Below, one piece after another: positions 26,009 to 37,586 of a DNA stretch of 64,000 nucleotides. The notes below the pieces were generated by a model. That model was not told the origin of the DNA, did not search any database, and saw only the letters and a list, made by a program, of their open reading frames with translations. The stretch spans positions 39,409,446 to 39,473,445 of the forward strand of contig CM018691.1 in the NCBI GenBank assembly GCA_009363875.1, written 5' to 3'. Within the stretch, counting starts at the first letter, position 1; every line of letters begins with the position of its first letter. Position numbers and translations under genes: made by a program. This DNA comes from Mikania micrantha. Its lineage: Eukaryota > Streptophyta > Magnoliopsida > Asterales > Asteraceae.

Positions 26009-27276
26009 GGATTCGGGCTTCGGCCCAACTTGTATATATTGTACATAGTTTTAATTAAGTATTTTGAGTCTTATGTGATTGGTGATGTATTTATGCTTAT
26101 GCGATTGTGTTAGATTCAAGTGTGGGTATTCCTTTCACGTACAGTCGATATTACCATTTCGATCACGTGATTACCATACCCCACTTTCAATCTGATCATT
26201 TTATGCATCACCGATCATTAACTTGATTTTCTTTGATTTAGGTTTATTAGAACAATTTTACTTTTAAAAATTTAGCGTTTAATTTAGTTTTAAATCTTAT
26301 TTAGTTTTAATTTTGTTAATTATTTAATTTATTAGAATTTAATTTAGTTTAATTTTACTAGTTTAATTTTGTTTCATTTGAATTATATTTTAGTTTAATC
26401 GCATTAGTTATAAATTTTTAGGATTTAACTTAGTTTTTAATTAGTTTAGTTTTTTTTAGGATTTTCTTTTATTTAAAATTAGTTAACACACACATAAAAA
26501 AATAGAAAATTAATTAAAAAGAACCCTAGATGCAACACCCCGCCCCAAGTAATCACACCAGGCGATGCGCGCGTATCCAGGGCTCAGAATTCAAACCGTT
26601 GCACTTAGGCGCAACGCCCAGAACCAACGTTTGGTCTGGAGCGTTGCGCGCGGGTCCAAGAATTTCGGAAAAAAATATAAAAACTCAGTTTCCACAACTA
26701 TGCCTCAACCATATCACAACCACGCCTACCACCGTCTACACGCAGGACATAACCATCCAGAAGAAAAACCAACTCCACCGTCGCCTACGACCTCCACCGG
26801 CTATTACCATCATCATCTCCAATCAACTGCTGCCCGTGTTCCACCACCAATCATCTCCATACTCCGGTAGCCATCAACACTACTTCAGTCGCCATCTCTG
26901 CTGCTGCTCCAACCGTCGCACTCTGGTCCACGGTATCTATCAACAACCACAACCACTACTGTTGTCATCTACGCCACCATCTCCGCACTCGACACCGGTA
27001 AAACCCCCTGTTTTTCTTATTTTTTTTCGATTCTTAGATTAGAAATCAATGTAGTTTAGATTAGTTTAGTGCTGTTTGGGATTGATTTTGATCTAAAAAT
27101 GGTCTGGGAGACATCGGGGTGGTTGGATTTCATCATTAAGGTTATCCTAGCCTTAGGCGTATCGCCTGGAGGTATCTTCTGGTTCCCAGGCGTACCGCCC
27201 AGACCCGCTAATTCAATTTTTCTTTTTATTTTAAAGTTTAATTTTAATTCTAGAAAAATAAATAAGTAACGGCTTA
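26009..27276 (+). other. Non-coding tail after Athila pol
   Basis: There is a GGGC-TTCG-GCCC hairpin at about 26015, an AAGTGTGGG polypurine-like tract near 26117, and very T-rich sequence (26220-26480). A GC-richer segment with GCG-NNN-CGC palindromes (26560-26660; AGGCG-TAT-CGCCT at 27155-27167) follows. A 170-codon plus-strand ORF at 26530 has biased His/Pro/Ser composition and no family features, so I do not call it a gene. The segment may be a decayed LTR. Confidence 0.4.
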
Positions 27277-28415
27277 TAAATGGATGTCAAAACAGCTTTT
27301 GTTTATGGGAAAGTGAAATAAGAAATATATGTTTGTCAACCTCTAGGATTTGTTGACTCTGATCATCCAAAGCATGTTTTTAGGCTCGATAAAACATTAT
27401 ATGGCCTTCATGAGGCTCCACGGGCCTGGTATGCTACACTGACAAAACATCTGCTGGGTCAAGGATATACACGGGGCACAATTGATCAGACTCTATTTCT
27501 CAAAAGAGTTGATGATATTATTTGGGTTCAAATTTATGCTAATGGCATCATTTTTGGATCAGCCAGTGAGAGGTTTTGCAAGAAATTTGAAAGCATGATG
27601 AAGAAGAAATTTGAAATGAGCTCATTGGGAGAAATGACCACATTCTTGGGATTACAAGTTCGTCAAAATTCAGAGGGTATTCCCATTCATCAAAGCAAAT
27701 ATGTGACACCTTGTGCTCACGTCTGATGAACATGGCTCTAAGGTCGATCAAACTCATTATCACTCCTTGATCGGGTCGTTGATCTATCTCACTTCAAGTC
27801 GGCCATATATTATGTTTACAATGTGTAATTGTGCACGTTATCAGTCAACACCAAGACTTTCCCATCTGACTGCGGTTTACAGGATCTTTAGATATCTAAA
27901 AGGGAAGACCCTCTTTGTTTTGTGGTATCCTTGAAATTCTAAATTTGATCTCTATGCCTTTAGTGACAGTGATTACGGAGGATGTGACATTGATCGTAAG
28001 TCCACCTCTCCTAGATGTCAATTTCTGCGAGACATGCTCATTTCAAGGCAATGCAAGAAGCAACAAACCGTTTCTATCTCCACTGTAGAGGTTGAGTATG
28101 TTGCAGCATCTGCTTGCTGTTATCAGGTGATATGGACGCAACATCAATTGCTGGACTACGGTTTAAATTTCAATAACACTCCAATTTTTTGTGATAACGA
28201 TGCAGCAATCCAAATTTGAACCCGGTTCAACACTCTAAAACCAAGCACATTGACATGAAAATCCACTTTATCAGAGATTGCTATGACCATAAACTAATTA
28301 AAATGGAAAACTTGGCACAAAATTAAATGTGGCTAACATGTTCACCAAGCCGATGAGCATCTCTACCTTCAATGTGCTTGTGGAATTGCTCAAAATGATT
28401 GTTTTTAAGGATTGA
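27277..28415 (+). pseudogene. Sirevirus B (Ty1/Copia) RT-RNase H remnant
   Basis: It begins abruptly inside RT (MDVKTAFVYGKVK), continues KHVFRLDKTLYGLHEAPRAWY and FEMSSLGEMTTFLGLQ, then after a small deletion near 27705 resumes in RNase H (SRPYIMFTMCNCARYQ; KQQTVSISTVEVEYVAASA), ending about 28415. The catalytic YVDD reads YANG at about 27535-27547, losing both aspartates, and several stops are present. Gag, protease and integrase are missing because the element is truncated at 27277. It is closely related to Sirevirus A in this region. Confidence 0.8.
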
Positions 28416-28505
28416 TCACTTGGTGTGCTTTAAATGAGTTCTTTTGGAGTCTTTTCTTACATTTCATACAAATTTATTTTAATAAATTTTTTCATACCAT
28501 ATGAA

Positions 28506-28520
28506 TAAACTTAGGGGGAG
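28506..28520 (+). other. Sirevirus B post-pol polypurine tract
   Basis: ACTTAGGGGGAGAAAT lies about 90 bases after RNase H, exactly as in Sirevirus A. The LTR-proximal tract of this element is at about 37576. Confidence 0.55.
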
Positions 28521-30179
28521 AAATATGCAAAAGAAATTAAGTCTAGACATATTTTGGGAAATGATATAAACTTTCGTGATAAAGGATCCGTTAAAATGTC
28601 TGAAATACGCTATCTCTGAAAGAACTGAGGTTGAAATGATATGTTGGTAGGCTCACTTGACTGAAATAGTTGATCTATTATGTGCTTAACTAAAGAAATT
28701 GTGTGTTGTGTTGTGGAAATATCACTACTTAGAAGAGTGCATTACCTATTTGACTGCCTTAGAAATCTTAAGACACTTTTAATATGCACGAGATTCTGAA
28801 AGTATGTCAAAAATCGAGTGCTTTCTCTGAAAGTGCTTTGCATTTGTACATAAAATTTTGTAGTGCTCATGAATGTCTTCTCTCTGTTATGCTTTCTCAG
28901 AGACCTGAGAAATGTAACTCTCTTTGTTTTGTTTTCGCGGAGACATGAGATGTTACTTTCATCCATGAGCACATGCTCCGAAATCTGGATCTGCTCACAC
29001 CAATAAAAGATGCCTTAGAGCACAATCATGCAAAAAGCATGTTAAAAAAACCCTTAAGAGTCCAAAAGCCAAACTCCACTGTATATTAAGCCTTGTATAT
29101 TAAAACCTATGATCCATTCTTGCTCTCTGTTTCTAAAATTCTCATACATATAATCAGGATCGGATACATGTTGATTTTGAATTAAGAATTCTTTGGCTTG
29201 ATAAGATGCACCATAGGTATCTAGGATTTGGTATGATTCGCTTACAACACACTTAAGGTACCAAAACATGATAAATATGCATAAATAGAAAAACAAAAAG
29301 GTTTTAAGACTGGGTTTAGCTGGACAATATACCGGCAATCATGATATTCAGTTCATAGGGGTTAGCATTGAAAAGAATTTTTTTCTGACTCAGAACGATT
29401 TGATCCCAAAATATGTGTTTGTAAAGATTGATCAGTTTTGCTAATTCAAAATGAAGATTTTAAACTTATGGGCCGGTTTATATAGGCTTGTGTGAGATTA
29501 TTGGATTTGATAAATTATAAAAAGGGGTAAATGAGGGTTAAAAAGATTTACCCTAGCCGCTGTCAGACCACTCCCATTCATAACCAACCAACCAAAACTA
29601 TTCCATAAAATATTAATTTCTCTCTCTTTCATACATACAACCAACCCAACTTAATTTTTTCATTTTCATTCACAACCAACCCAACCTAATAATATTTACC
29701 AATCACAAAAATACACATGGCATAAAAAAAACTTGTTTAATAATATTATAATGAACAACCAATGGTTGGTGGACCAACTTGGTTGTGGGTTTTGAATCAA
29801 TTTTTCTTTTTCTTTTTTAGTTTTTGGCAAACAACCAAACATTCAAGTCATGAATGAGAGTGGTCTCAGTATCCCCAATCACGTTTTCGAAATTCTCTCA
29901 CAATCGTTTTCTCAAATTCTCAAAAAAACATTCTCAAGGTTTTTTTATGTTTCTTGGATTCTACATCAATTAGCTTCATCTTCTTCATCATTGATTTGCT
30001 TACTGACCGTGTGAAAAACGTATTTGTAGGATTTGGAACTTGTTGAGTTTGATGGTTTGGATAGAAAATAGGTATTTACATTAAATGTTCAAGGATCGAA
30101 TCATGATTTGAGTTATAAATTCAATGAAATATTCGACTAAAAATAGCTTGAATAGATTCTTGGAAGGCTGAGATCGCAT
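28521..30179 (+). other. Non-coding spacer of Sirevirus B
   Basis: I recognise no protein here. It is AT-rich, with poly-T tracts near 29800, and separates pol from the env-position ORF as in Sirevirus A. Short ORFs on both strands carry no motifs. Confidence 0.45.
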
Positions 30180-30510
30180 GGAGTGGTTTTCGAATTCATT
30201 TTCAAAAGGATGATTGGTTCTCGAATTAAACTCGAGAAAGAGATAGGATTTTGAGAACTCAAGTGGATTTCGAGAACCGACCTGTTCGATCTTGAAAATA
30301 AATTCGAACTCGAGAAACGATTCTATATTATTCTCGAAAATGAACCATTGGTTCGAGAATGGCTATAAAATTCGAAAAACAGTTACTTAAGCCAGTTTTG
30401 AGAATTCGAAAATGACTTGTTTAGAATTTAAAGCAAATTTTTGATTAAAATTAATAAGTTAATTTCTAACTTAATTTTTGTTGTTGTGTCTTGATCATTA
30501 GCAGGTTAAA
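30180..30510 (+). promoter_or_regulatory. U3-like palindrome/TATA cassette upstream of the Sirevirus B env-position ORF
   Basis: Inverted pairs of TTCTCGAA/TTCGAGAA words occur at 30218-30238 (TTCTCGA..TCGAGAA) and 30331-30359 (TTCTCGAA..TTCGAGAA), with single copies near 30270, followed by TATAAAA at 30364. Sirevirus B's own LTR carries the same words (GGTTCTCGAA at 37642, TTCTCGAG at 37663) upstream of TATATAAA at 37749. A splice-acceptor-like ATCATTAGCAG ends at 30504, just before ATG 30511. The promoter role is inferred. Confidence 0.45.
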
Positions 30511-32813
30511 ATGGCACAAAAACAACTTCATTCTGTGGAAAGATAATCATAATTTAGCTTTGTTGATAGCTCCTCCTCATGAATGTCAGAAACAGTTTGC
30601 ATCTGCAATTCAGAGGTTCAATACCTGCAAGATATCTCACGCATTAAGAATGAACCCAGTCATTCATGAGAATCTGATTGAATATTTCTGGTCATCTGGT
30701 AAGCTGCACAAAGAAGGAGACAGTGGTAAAGGAACTATTGTTGCACGTGTTCAAGATACAGAAATTGTGATCTTAGAAGCTACAATTAGAGAAGTTATGG
30801 CTTTCACTGAAAAACCTACGGATCCGGTGACACTGGAGAAAGGTGTAATTGAAGGTGTACTATCAGAAATGGGATATGAGGGAATCTACCCCATGCTGCA
30901 GAAGAAACTTCTGATTCGGTACCGGAGATACATAGGTCACTTGTTCATGTTGTGCATGAGTGGAAACAAGGGGACTTTTGATATGCTGAAAAAGGAGCAA
31001 TCTTCTGCCTTTGTCGCCCTTGCAATGAACTGGGATATAATTTTTTAAAATTCATATTGAATGAGATGAAGGGACTTCTGAAAGGAAGCAATCTGAGAGA
31101 TTCATGATGTATCCAAGATTTCTGCAAATGATATTTGATAAGAGATATTCTAGGCTACAAAGAGGAGTTATGACTCAAGATCTGAAACTGTTAAGTAAGT
31201 CAACATTTCCTTTGATGATGCAGAATCGAGGTGGAAAATACAAGTTTGAAGGGCTACATCCGTTAAAGAAATTTGGTCAGTTTGCAGAGATGGAGGGTGT
31301 TGATGCTGTTGAAGCTGCTGAAATTCCAAATGTATTTGTAAAGGAAGAACATGATGTAGAAATGTGAGTTCAAAGCCCTCAGATGAAGATGTTTATGTGG
31401 TTAAGCTGCCAGAGTATGAAGATGTTGTAACTGGAGAGGAACCTGATATGGATTTGGATTTTGAGATAGAGACTATACCGATTGAGAATGATCCTCCTGA
31501 GCAAGTGAACCTGCTTACTACCGAAAATCTTGAGGCACTGCTTGAGCATGTAAAAAGGAGTGTAGGAAATCCTCTTTCTGCATCTTCTTTTGCTGATCAA
31601 GAACTACCTATGGATGATGCTGCTGATTTAGTTCCAAGGAAGAGAAGAAGAAGAGACCCAAGGCAAGGGGTTGTTATTAGTGAACCCGTTTCAGTAACTC
31701 CGATTCAGACCATCACCGTTGTACCAACTGAACCATCACCACAAGTTAAAGAATCAATTCCCGGATCTTCTTCACACACTGAAGATATTCATTATGAATC
31801 TTTTCTGGCTGGAGAAAAAGAGATTCGAGCTGATAAAGGGAAGAATGTGTTGCCTGAAGACGAACCAACTGATATTGTGAAGCTGCAAAGTAGGGTGTTT
31901 GAGTTAGAACAATACTCCCTATCTCATACACTCTTGATTCAAGAGCAGAAGACTGACAATGAACTCAAGGACAAGAATATCAAAGACCTTTAAACAAATA
32001 TGGGTCACTTATCAGCTATTGTTCTGGATTTGAAGTAAAAGTTACAAGACAAGTTCAAAGGAGAGTCTGTTGATGAATCAAGTCCATCGAATGCTTCTGA
32101 ACCTGTACCTGAAATTAGTAAAGCTAATTTTGATGAGCTCACTCGAAGTCGTGAGGAAGGGTTAAGGAAATATTTTGCTGGTAATACTGGATTTAAGGTC
32201 AGTATAGCCAAATCCAGGGAGCTTATGATGACTACAGAACGAACTATTCAAGAGGCTAAAGAGGCAGCAAAGTTCAAACCTACAAGGTTTATTGTCAATG
32301 TGGGAGATAGTAGGTATAACTATGAAGGAGATAGATCTAGAATTGTTTGCTGGGGATATGATGAAGTTAAGGATTTGTGGTGGATACGAAGAAAGTTGAT
32401 CAAGCGTATTGAGTATTATGATCATCTTTCTTCGTTCAAGTCATTGACAGTGGTGGATATGGTGGAGTTGGCAAGACAGATTTTACAATCCCAGACAGAA
32501 TAGACGAGGAGAAAATTTTTACACTTCGGTGCAGCAGCATGTCAAGAAAGGATTCTCTTATATGACTCTTTCTCAGTCTATCAAAACAAAGAAGAAAACA
32601 AACTCTCTTGGAAATCCAGTCGACATTGATATTTTTGAAGTAAGATGGCCAGCCACCAACTGGATGAAGAAAGTCCCGATACTTCCTGATTTACCTGAGA
32701 GAGTTTTGGATGGTTTCAAATTCTGGGATTTCGATGAACAGACATATGTTGTGATCATTAACTGTGGGGATGTTGAGTATACATTTTATGATCCTATTGA
32801 TCTGATGTGTTTT

Positions 32814-33307
32814 TGATGTAGCGGAAACGTAACACAAAAGATAGATAGGTAGATAATCACGTTGATTCTGAGAATACCTGTGAAATTCCAACCCTCCCAA
32901 TGAACAACCCAAAGGTTTCAAAGGAATTTGAAGTGAAAAGTTTTATTCTATCAGCAATAATCATCTCAATTACAACTAGAAGGTTTAAATATAGTGCAGA
33001 AATTGAAAACGGCCAACAGGAAAGACCAACAGACTAGAAGATGTAAAGCCTTTAGGAAAGACCAACAGACTCAACATTAATACATAATTTATGATAATTA
33101 TGACCTATTTAATATGACTAATTATGATACTTATGAACTATTTAATATGACTAATTATGATACTTATGAACTATTTAGCCAAAAGACACCATGGCCCAAA
33201 CACAAGCCCAGAAACAAAAGTCCATCAACCACACAAGTTATGCCTGTTTTCGTGCACGGGCCCGGTCATGGGACTCCAAGAACATAAAAGCTTGTTCTTC
33301 CACATCA
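32814..33307 (-). mobile_element. 3' LTR of the CRM-like element
   Basis: 494 bp, with TGATGT...ACATCA ends. It contains two direct copies of a 33-bp unit near 33110-33175. The last 23 or so codons of pol run into it (33238-33306). The purine tract GGGAGGGAA (minus strand, 33308-33316) adjoins it and is itself coding. Confidence 0.85.
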
Positions 33308-35863
33308 TTCCCTCCCGGGTAGACAAAATTCGCCCTCGAATCAGTAACAAGGCCATCATCAGACGAATCTTCATAAAAAGGTAGTAAGTGCTTCACATTG
33401 AACACATCTGAACAATGAATGTGGCTTGGCAATTTCAGACGATAAGCATTAGGGTTGATCTTCTGCACAATCTCCACTGGCCCAATCTTCTTAGCTAACA
33501 GTTTGTTATAATCTCCAACTGAAAAACGATCTTTAGTCAAAACAGCCCAAACAAAGTCACCTTCTTCGAAATCAACATGTCTTCGTTTTAGATCCGCAGC
33601 TATTTTGTATTTCATGTTAGATTTGGTCAAATTATCATGAACTGTCTTGTGAACCTCATGCAACCCCTCAACAAAATCTTGAACCTTCTTGGGGACAGAA
33701 CCAGGGGTAGGAAATAACATCAAATCAAGTGGACCTCTTGGTTTAGCAGAATAAACTACCTCAAATGGGCTGAATCCAGTACTCCGGTTCACAGTTGACA
33801 TAGCATCTGATCCCAGCTCTTCACATGATCCCCCACAAGACACCTCAAAAGATTACCAAGTGACATGTTGACAACTTCAGTTTGCCCATCAGTTTGAGGG
33901 TGATAGGCACTGCTGAAATTAAGCTGAGTGTTAACCATCTTCCACAAGCTACGCCAGAAATGACTCAAGAACCGGGTGTCCCGATCAGAAACAATAGAGG
34001 ATGGGAGACCATGCAGACGGTAGATGTCCCGAAAGAACAACTGAGCCACATTAACCGCATCTGTTGTCTTCTTGCAAGGAATAAAATGAACCATCTTTGA
34101 AAACCGATCAACAACTACAAAGATCGAATCATTACCCCGTTGAGTACGTGGCAACCCCAACACAAAATCCATGCTAATGTCCCACCAAGGCAGTGAAGGA
34201 ACAGGTAAAGGCATATAAAGACCCGCATTGGTAGCTGTGCCCTTTGAAACTTGACAAATCCCGCAACGTTTAACAAACCGGTCTACCTCCTTGCGAATAG
34301 TAGGCCAAAAGTAAGAAGACTGTACCAACTGCAAAGTACGATCTCTCCCAACATGTCCTTCACCATGTAGCTCCTTAATAATTTGAAGGCGGAGACTTGA
34401 ATCAGGAATGCATAAGCGATTTTCTTTGAAAAGGAAACCATCATGCAAAAGAAAATATGTCCTCCTTCCAGACTGCACATCCTGCAAAATAACAGAAAAG
34501 TAAGGGTCTGTTGTAAGCTGCTCCAGGAGGGAGTCTAGCCCGGGCACAACAACCCTCATAGAAACCAGCAGATTACTCCTCCTGCTCAAGGCATCTGCCA
34601 CTCGGTTCGAAACACCCGACTTATGCTTCACAACAAAAGTAAACTTCTCTAAGAAAGCCATCCATCGTGCATGCTTGTGTGATACTTTATCTTGACTTCG
34701 AAGGTGCTTCAGAGAATCATGGTCTGTAAATAACACAAACTCTTTGTGGAACAAATAATGCCGCCAATGTTTCACAGCTTGGACAACTGCATAGAACTCC
34801 ACGTCATAAGTGCTGTAACGTAATTTTGGACCTGTCAACTTCTCACTGAAATAGGAAACAGGCCGCCCCCTTGACTCAGGACTGCCCCAATCCCATTCTT
34901 CGATGCATCTATATGCAGCTCAAAAACCTGAGAAAAATCTGGTAGTACTAAAATTGGAGCTGTTGTAAGCTTCTCTTTAATTAATTGAAAAGCCAAGTCA
35001 GCCTCCTCGGTCCACACAAATGAATTACCCTTCATGCAATCAGTCACCGGTGCCATGAGAGAACTGAAATTACGAATGAACCGTCTATAGAATGAAGCAA
35101 GACCATGAAAGCTGCGGACTTCAGTTATTGTAGTTGGTGTTGGCCAATGTCTAACAGCCGCAACTTTGGAGTCATCCACCTGAATACCCTCCCCAGAAAC
35201 AACATATCCTAAAAATAGGACCTTGGGTGTCATGAACACACACTTCTTCTTTGCTGCATACAAACTATCCCTGTGCAGTAAGGATAAAACCTGTCTCACA
35301 TGCCCAAGATGTTCATCAAAGTTAGAGCTGTAAATAAGGACATCATCAAAATATACAACCACAAACTTGCCAATAAATGGCCTAAACAACTGGTTCATCA
35401 CACGCATAAACGTGCTCGGAGCATTGGATAACCAAAAGGCATAACCAACCACTCATACAACCCTTCGCGAGTCTTGAAGGCTGTCTTCCATTCATCACCA
35501 GGTCTAAGACGAATCTGATAATAGCCACTCTTTAAATCCAGCTTTGTGAAAATGGTGGCTCCACTAAGCTGGTCAAGTAAATCGTCAAGTCGTGGGATGG
35601 GAAATCTATACCGCACAGTAATCTTGTTAATTGCACGACTATCAACACACATGCGCCAAGTCCCATCCTTCTTAGGAGTCAACAAAGCAGGAACAGCACA
35701 TGGGCTCATGCTTTCCCGAACATACCCTTTGGAAATCAAATCCTCAACCTGTCTGCGTAATTCCTTATGCTCCTTTGGACTCATTCGATAGTGGGGCTTG
35801 TTAGGTAACTAAGCACCTGGTTCTAAATCAATGTGATGCTGGATGTCCCGTAAGGGTGGTAAT
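33238..35863 (-). pseudogene. CRM-like pol: RT, RNase H, integrase, LTR-overlapping tail
   Basis: Minus strand from 35863: RDIQHHIDLEPG, HYRMSPKEHKELRRQVEDL, RMCVDSRAINKITVRYRFP, FTKLDLKSGYYQIRL, MPFG. A 1-bp deletion near 35430 shifts frame. YFDDVLIYS follows near 35350, then RNase H (LHIDASKNGIGAVLSQGG, where an extra G near 34865 shifts frame; FTDHDSLKHLRSQ near 34720). Integrase has its zinc motif (HGEGHVGRD..CGICQVSKG), core (ISMDFVLGLPRTQRGNDS, SDRDTRF, YHPQTDGQTEV) and another break near 33800. The C-terminal domain (GPVEIVQKINPNAYRLKLP) continues into the LTR, ending at 33238. At least three frameshifts make it inactive. Confidence 0.85.
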
Positions 35864-36586
35864 TCAAACAGTGGAACTCATTCGATGATTTACCTGTTGG
35901 ATTACCACCCTTACGGGACATCCAGCATCACATTGATTTAGAACCAGGTGCTCAGTTACCTAACAAGCCCCACTATCGAATGAGTCCAAAGGAGCATGAG
36001 GAATTGCGCAGACAGGTTGAGGATTTGATTTCCAAAGGGTATGTTCGGGAAAGCATGAGCCCATTTGTTGTTCCTGCTTTGTTGACTCCTAAGAAGGATG
36101 GGACTTGGCGCATGTGTGTTGATAGTCGTGCAATTAACAAGATTACTATGCGGTATAGATTTCCCATCCCACGACTTGACGATTTACTTGACCAGCTTAG
36201 TGGAGCCACCATTTTCACAAAGCTGGATTTAAAGAGTGGCTATTATCAGATTCGTCTTAGACCTGGTGATGAATGGAAGACAGCCTTCAAGACTCGCGAA
36301 GGGTTGTATGAGTGGTTGGTTATGCCTTTTGGGTTATCCAATGCTCCGAGCACGTTTATGCGTGTGATGAACCAGTTGTTTATGCCATTTATTGGCAAGT
36401 TTGTGGTTGTATATTTTGATGATGTCCTTATTTACAGCTCTAACTTTGATGAACATCTTGGGCATGTGAGACAGGTTTTATCCTTACTGCGCAGGGATAG
36501 TTTGTATGCAGCAAAGAAGAAGTGTGTGTTCATGACACCCAAGGTCCTATTTTTAGGATATGTTGTTTCTGGGGAGGGTACTCAGG
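35180..36586. repeat. Inverted duplication of CRM RT (arms of about 685 bp, 37-bp spacer)
   Basis: The left arm (35180-35863, RT on the minus strand) and right arm (35901-36586, RT on the plus strand, open for 208 codons from 35980) are reverse complements with a few percent or less difference by eye. The loop is 35864-35900. The plus-strand copy carries YFDDVLIYS and lacks the left arm's 1-bp frameshift, but ends in unrelated codons after GYVVSGEG. Confidence 0.92.
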
Positions 36587-36836
36587 CCAATCATGCCCCC
36601 TTCTAAGTTGACCCCTCGGTTCCTCCTCGGAAGCCGAACCATCATCAGAAAAAAAACGGGTTATCAAAATCAGACCCTTCGGCTCCCCGCCTTCTTTGGT
36701 TCATCATATCATTCATCCGATCAGCCAACTGATCAACTACTTGACCCAGTCGCTGTTCCACCCGTGCCATCAATCGCTCCTCCATCTCCCGTTCATACAC
36801 ATCATCCAACGGTCTCTGGTTTCTTCTTGGAGGCAT
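36587..36836 (-). pseudogene. N-terminal gag fragment of the CRM-like element
   Basis: On the minus strand, ATG at 36836 starts MPPRRNQRPLDDVYEREMEE, followed by a heptad-like stretch (VEQRLGQVVDQLADRMNDMM) typical of CRM/chromovirus gag heads, and an acidic tail. A run of eight T's on the plus strand shifts frame after DNPFF. The fragment ends at the RT duplication breakpoint (36586/36587), so capsid, zinc knuckle and protease are deleted. Confidence 0.75.
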
Positions 36837-36852
36837 TTTGAGCCAGGAATTT

Positions 36853-36865
36853 GGCTCTGGTACCA
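36853..36865 (-). other. Primer-binding site of the CRM-like element
   Basis: Minus strand TGGTACCAGAGCC differs at one position from the tRNA-iMet primer sequence TGGTATCAGAGCC and lies 2 nt inside the 5' LTR. This fixes the element's orientation. Confidence 0.8.
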
Positions 36866-36867
36866 CC

Positions 36868-37361
36868 TGATGTAGCGGAAACGTAACACAAAAGAAAAAT
36901 AGGTAGATAATCACGTTGATTCTGAGAATACCCGTGAAATTCCAACCCTCCCAATGAACAACCCAAAGGTTTCAAAGGAATTTGAAGTGAAAAGTTTTAT
37001 TCTATCAGCAATAATCATCTCAATTACAACTAGAAGGTTTAAATATAGTGCAGAAATTGAAAACGGCCAACAGGAAAGACCAACAGACTAGAAGATGTAA
37101 AGCCTTTAGGAAAGACCAACAGACTCAACATTAATACATAATTTATGATAATTATGACCTATTTAATATGACTAATTATGATACTTATGAACTATTTAAT
37201 ATGACTAATTATGATACTTATGAACTATTTAGACAAAAGACACCATGGCCCAAACACAAGCCCAGAAACAAAAGTCCATCAACCACACAAGTTATGCCCG
37301 TTTTCGTGCACGGGCCCGGTCATGGGACTCCAAGAACATAAAAGCCTGTTCTTCCACATCA
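36868..37361 (-). mobile_element. 5' LTR of the CRM-like element
   Basis: 494 bp, nearly identical to 32814-33307, followed by the GTTTT target duplication at 37362-37366. Confidence 0.88.
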
Positions 37362-37586
37362 GTTTTAGTGAGAAAGACATAAAATTCCTGAATAATCAAG
37401 AGATGAAAGTGCATCAAGGTCACTTGGAAGATGCTTTGGAGTTTGTTGTTTATGCTAGAGTCATTGTGAAGAATGAATCTTGGTCTAGAGGTAAAGGAGA
37501 TTCCTCTACATTGATGATCAAGTATGGAGAATCTGATGAACCTGCAAAAGAAAAGAGCACTGAGGAAACACAAAAATAGGGGAGAT

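Larger units (their letters stand above)
14616..27276 (+). mobile_element. Athila-type Ty3/Gypsy element, 3' LTR missing, with nested insertions
   Basis: The whole element has: 5' LTR (14616-16404), tRNA-Asp primer site (16411), broken gag and pol (about 16662-26008), and a non-coding tail (26009-27276). It is cut at 27276, where Sirevirus B RT begins abruptly; no 3' LTR resembling 14616-16404 is visible. The nested unit at 21768-25642 interrupts the integrase. Athila lineage is shown by the primer site, the ADLGASINLMPYFIYKQLDLGEP protease and the FMDDFSVFG RT motif. Confidence 0.8.
32814..37361 (-). mobile_element. CRM-like chromovirus (Ty3/Gypsy), internally rearranged
   Basis: Two 494-bp LTRs (32814-33307 and 36868-37361) start TGATGT and end ACATCA, and the element is flanked by a perfect GTTTT duplication (32809-32813, 37362-37366). 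By eye the LTRs differ at about 6 positions (about 1.2%). On the minus strand the order is 5' LTR, primer site, gag N-terminus, an RT segment in the wrong orientation, then RT-RNase H-integrase and 3' LTR. Capsid, zinc knuckle and protease are missing. The integrase and its LTR-overlapping tail resemble CRM chromoviruses. Confidence 0.88.
30511..37579 (+). pseudogene. Sirevirus B env-position ORF, broken and split by a CRM element
   Basis: ATG 30511 gives MAQKQLHSV, then a frameshift; the frame continues to 31048 with FASAIQRFNTCKISHALRMN and LIEYFWSSGKL. A segment with RERFMMYPRFLQMIFDKRY (near 31100) is clearly homologous to the Sirevirus A ORF (RFLAFPRFLQIVINKRH). An acidic linker, basic RKRRRRDPR (31636-31662) and a coiled coil (LQSRVFELEQYSL, matching HDRVFQLEQDS of A) follow. 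The C-terminal domain includes SRIVCWGYDEVKDLWWIRRKL and IKRIEYY (32330-32420). The CRM element enters at 32813; the ORF resumes at 37367 and ends at 37579. Stops at 31993, 32036 and 32503 and frameshifts show decay. No membrane segment is seen. Confidence 0.7.

Noticed and set aside
26530..27042. 170-codon plus-strand ORF rich in His, Pro and Ser
   Set aside because: Composition follows GC-richer repeat DNA, overlapping frames are similarly open, and no domain is visible. It lies in the tail of a truncated Athila element.
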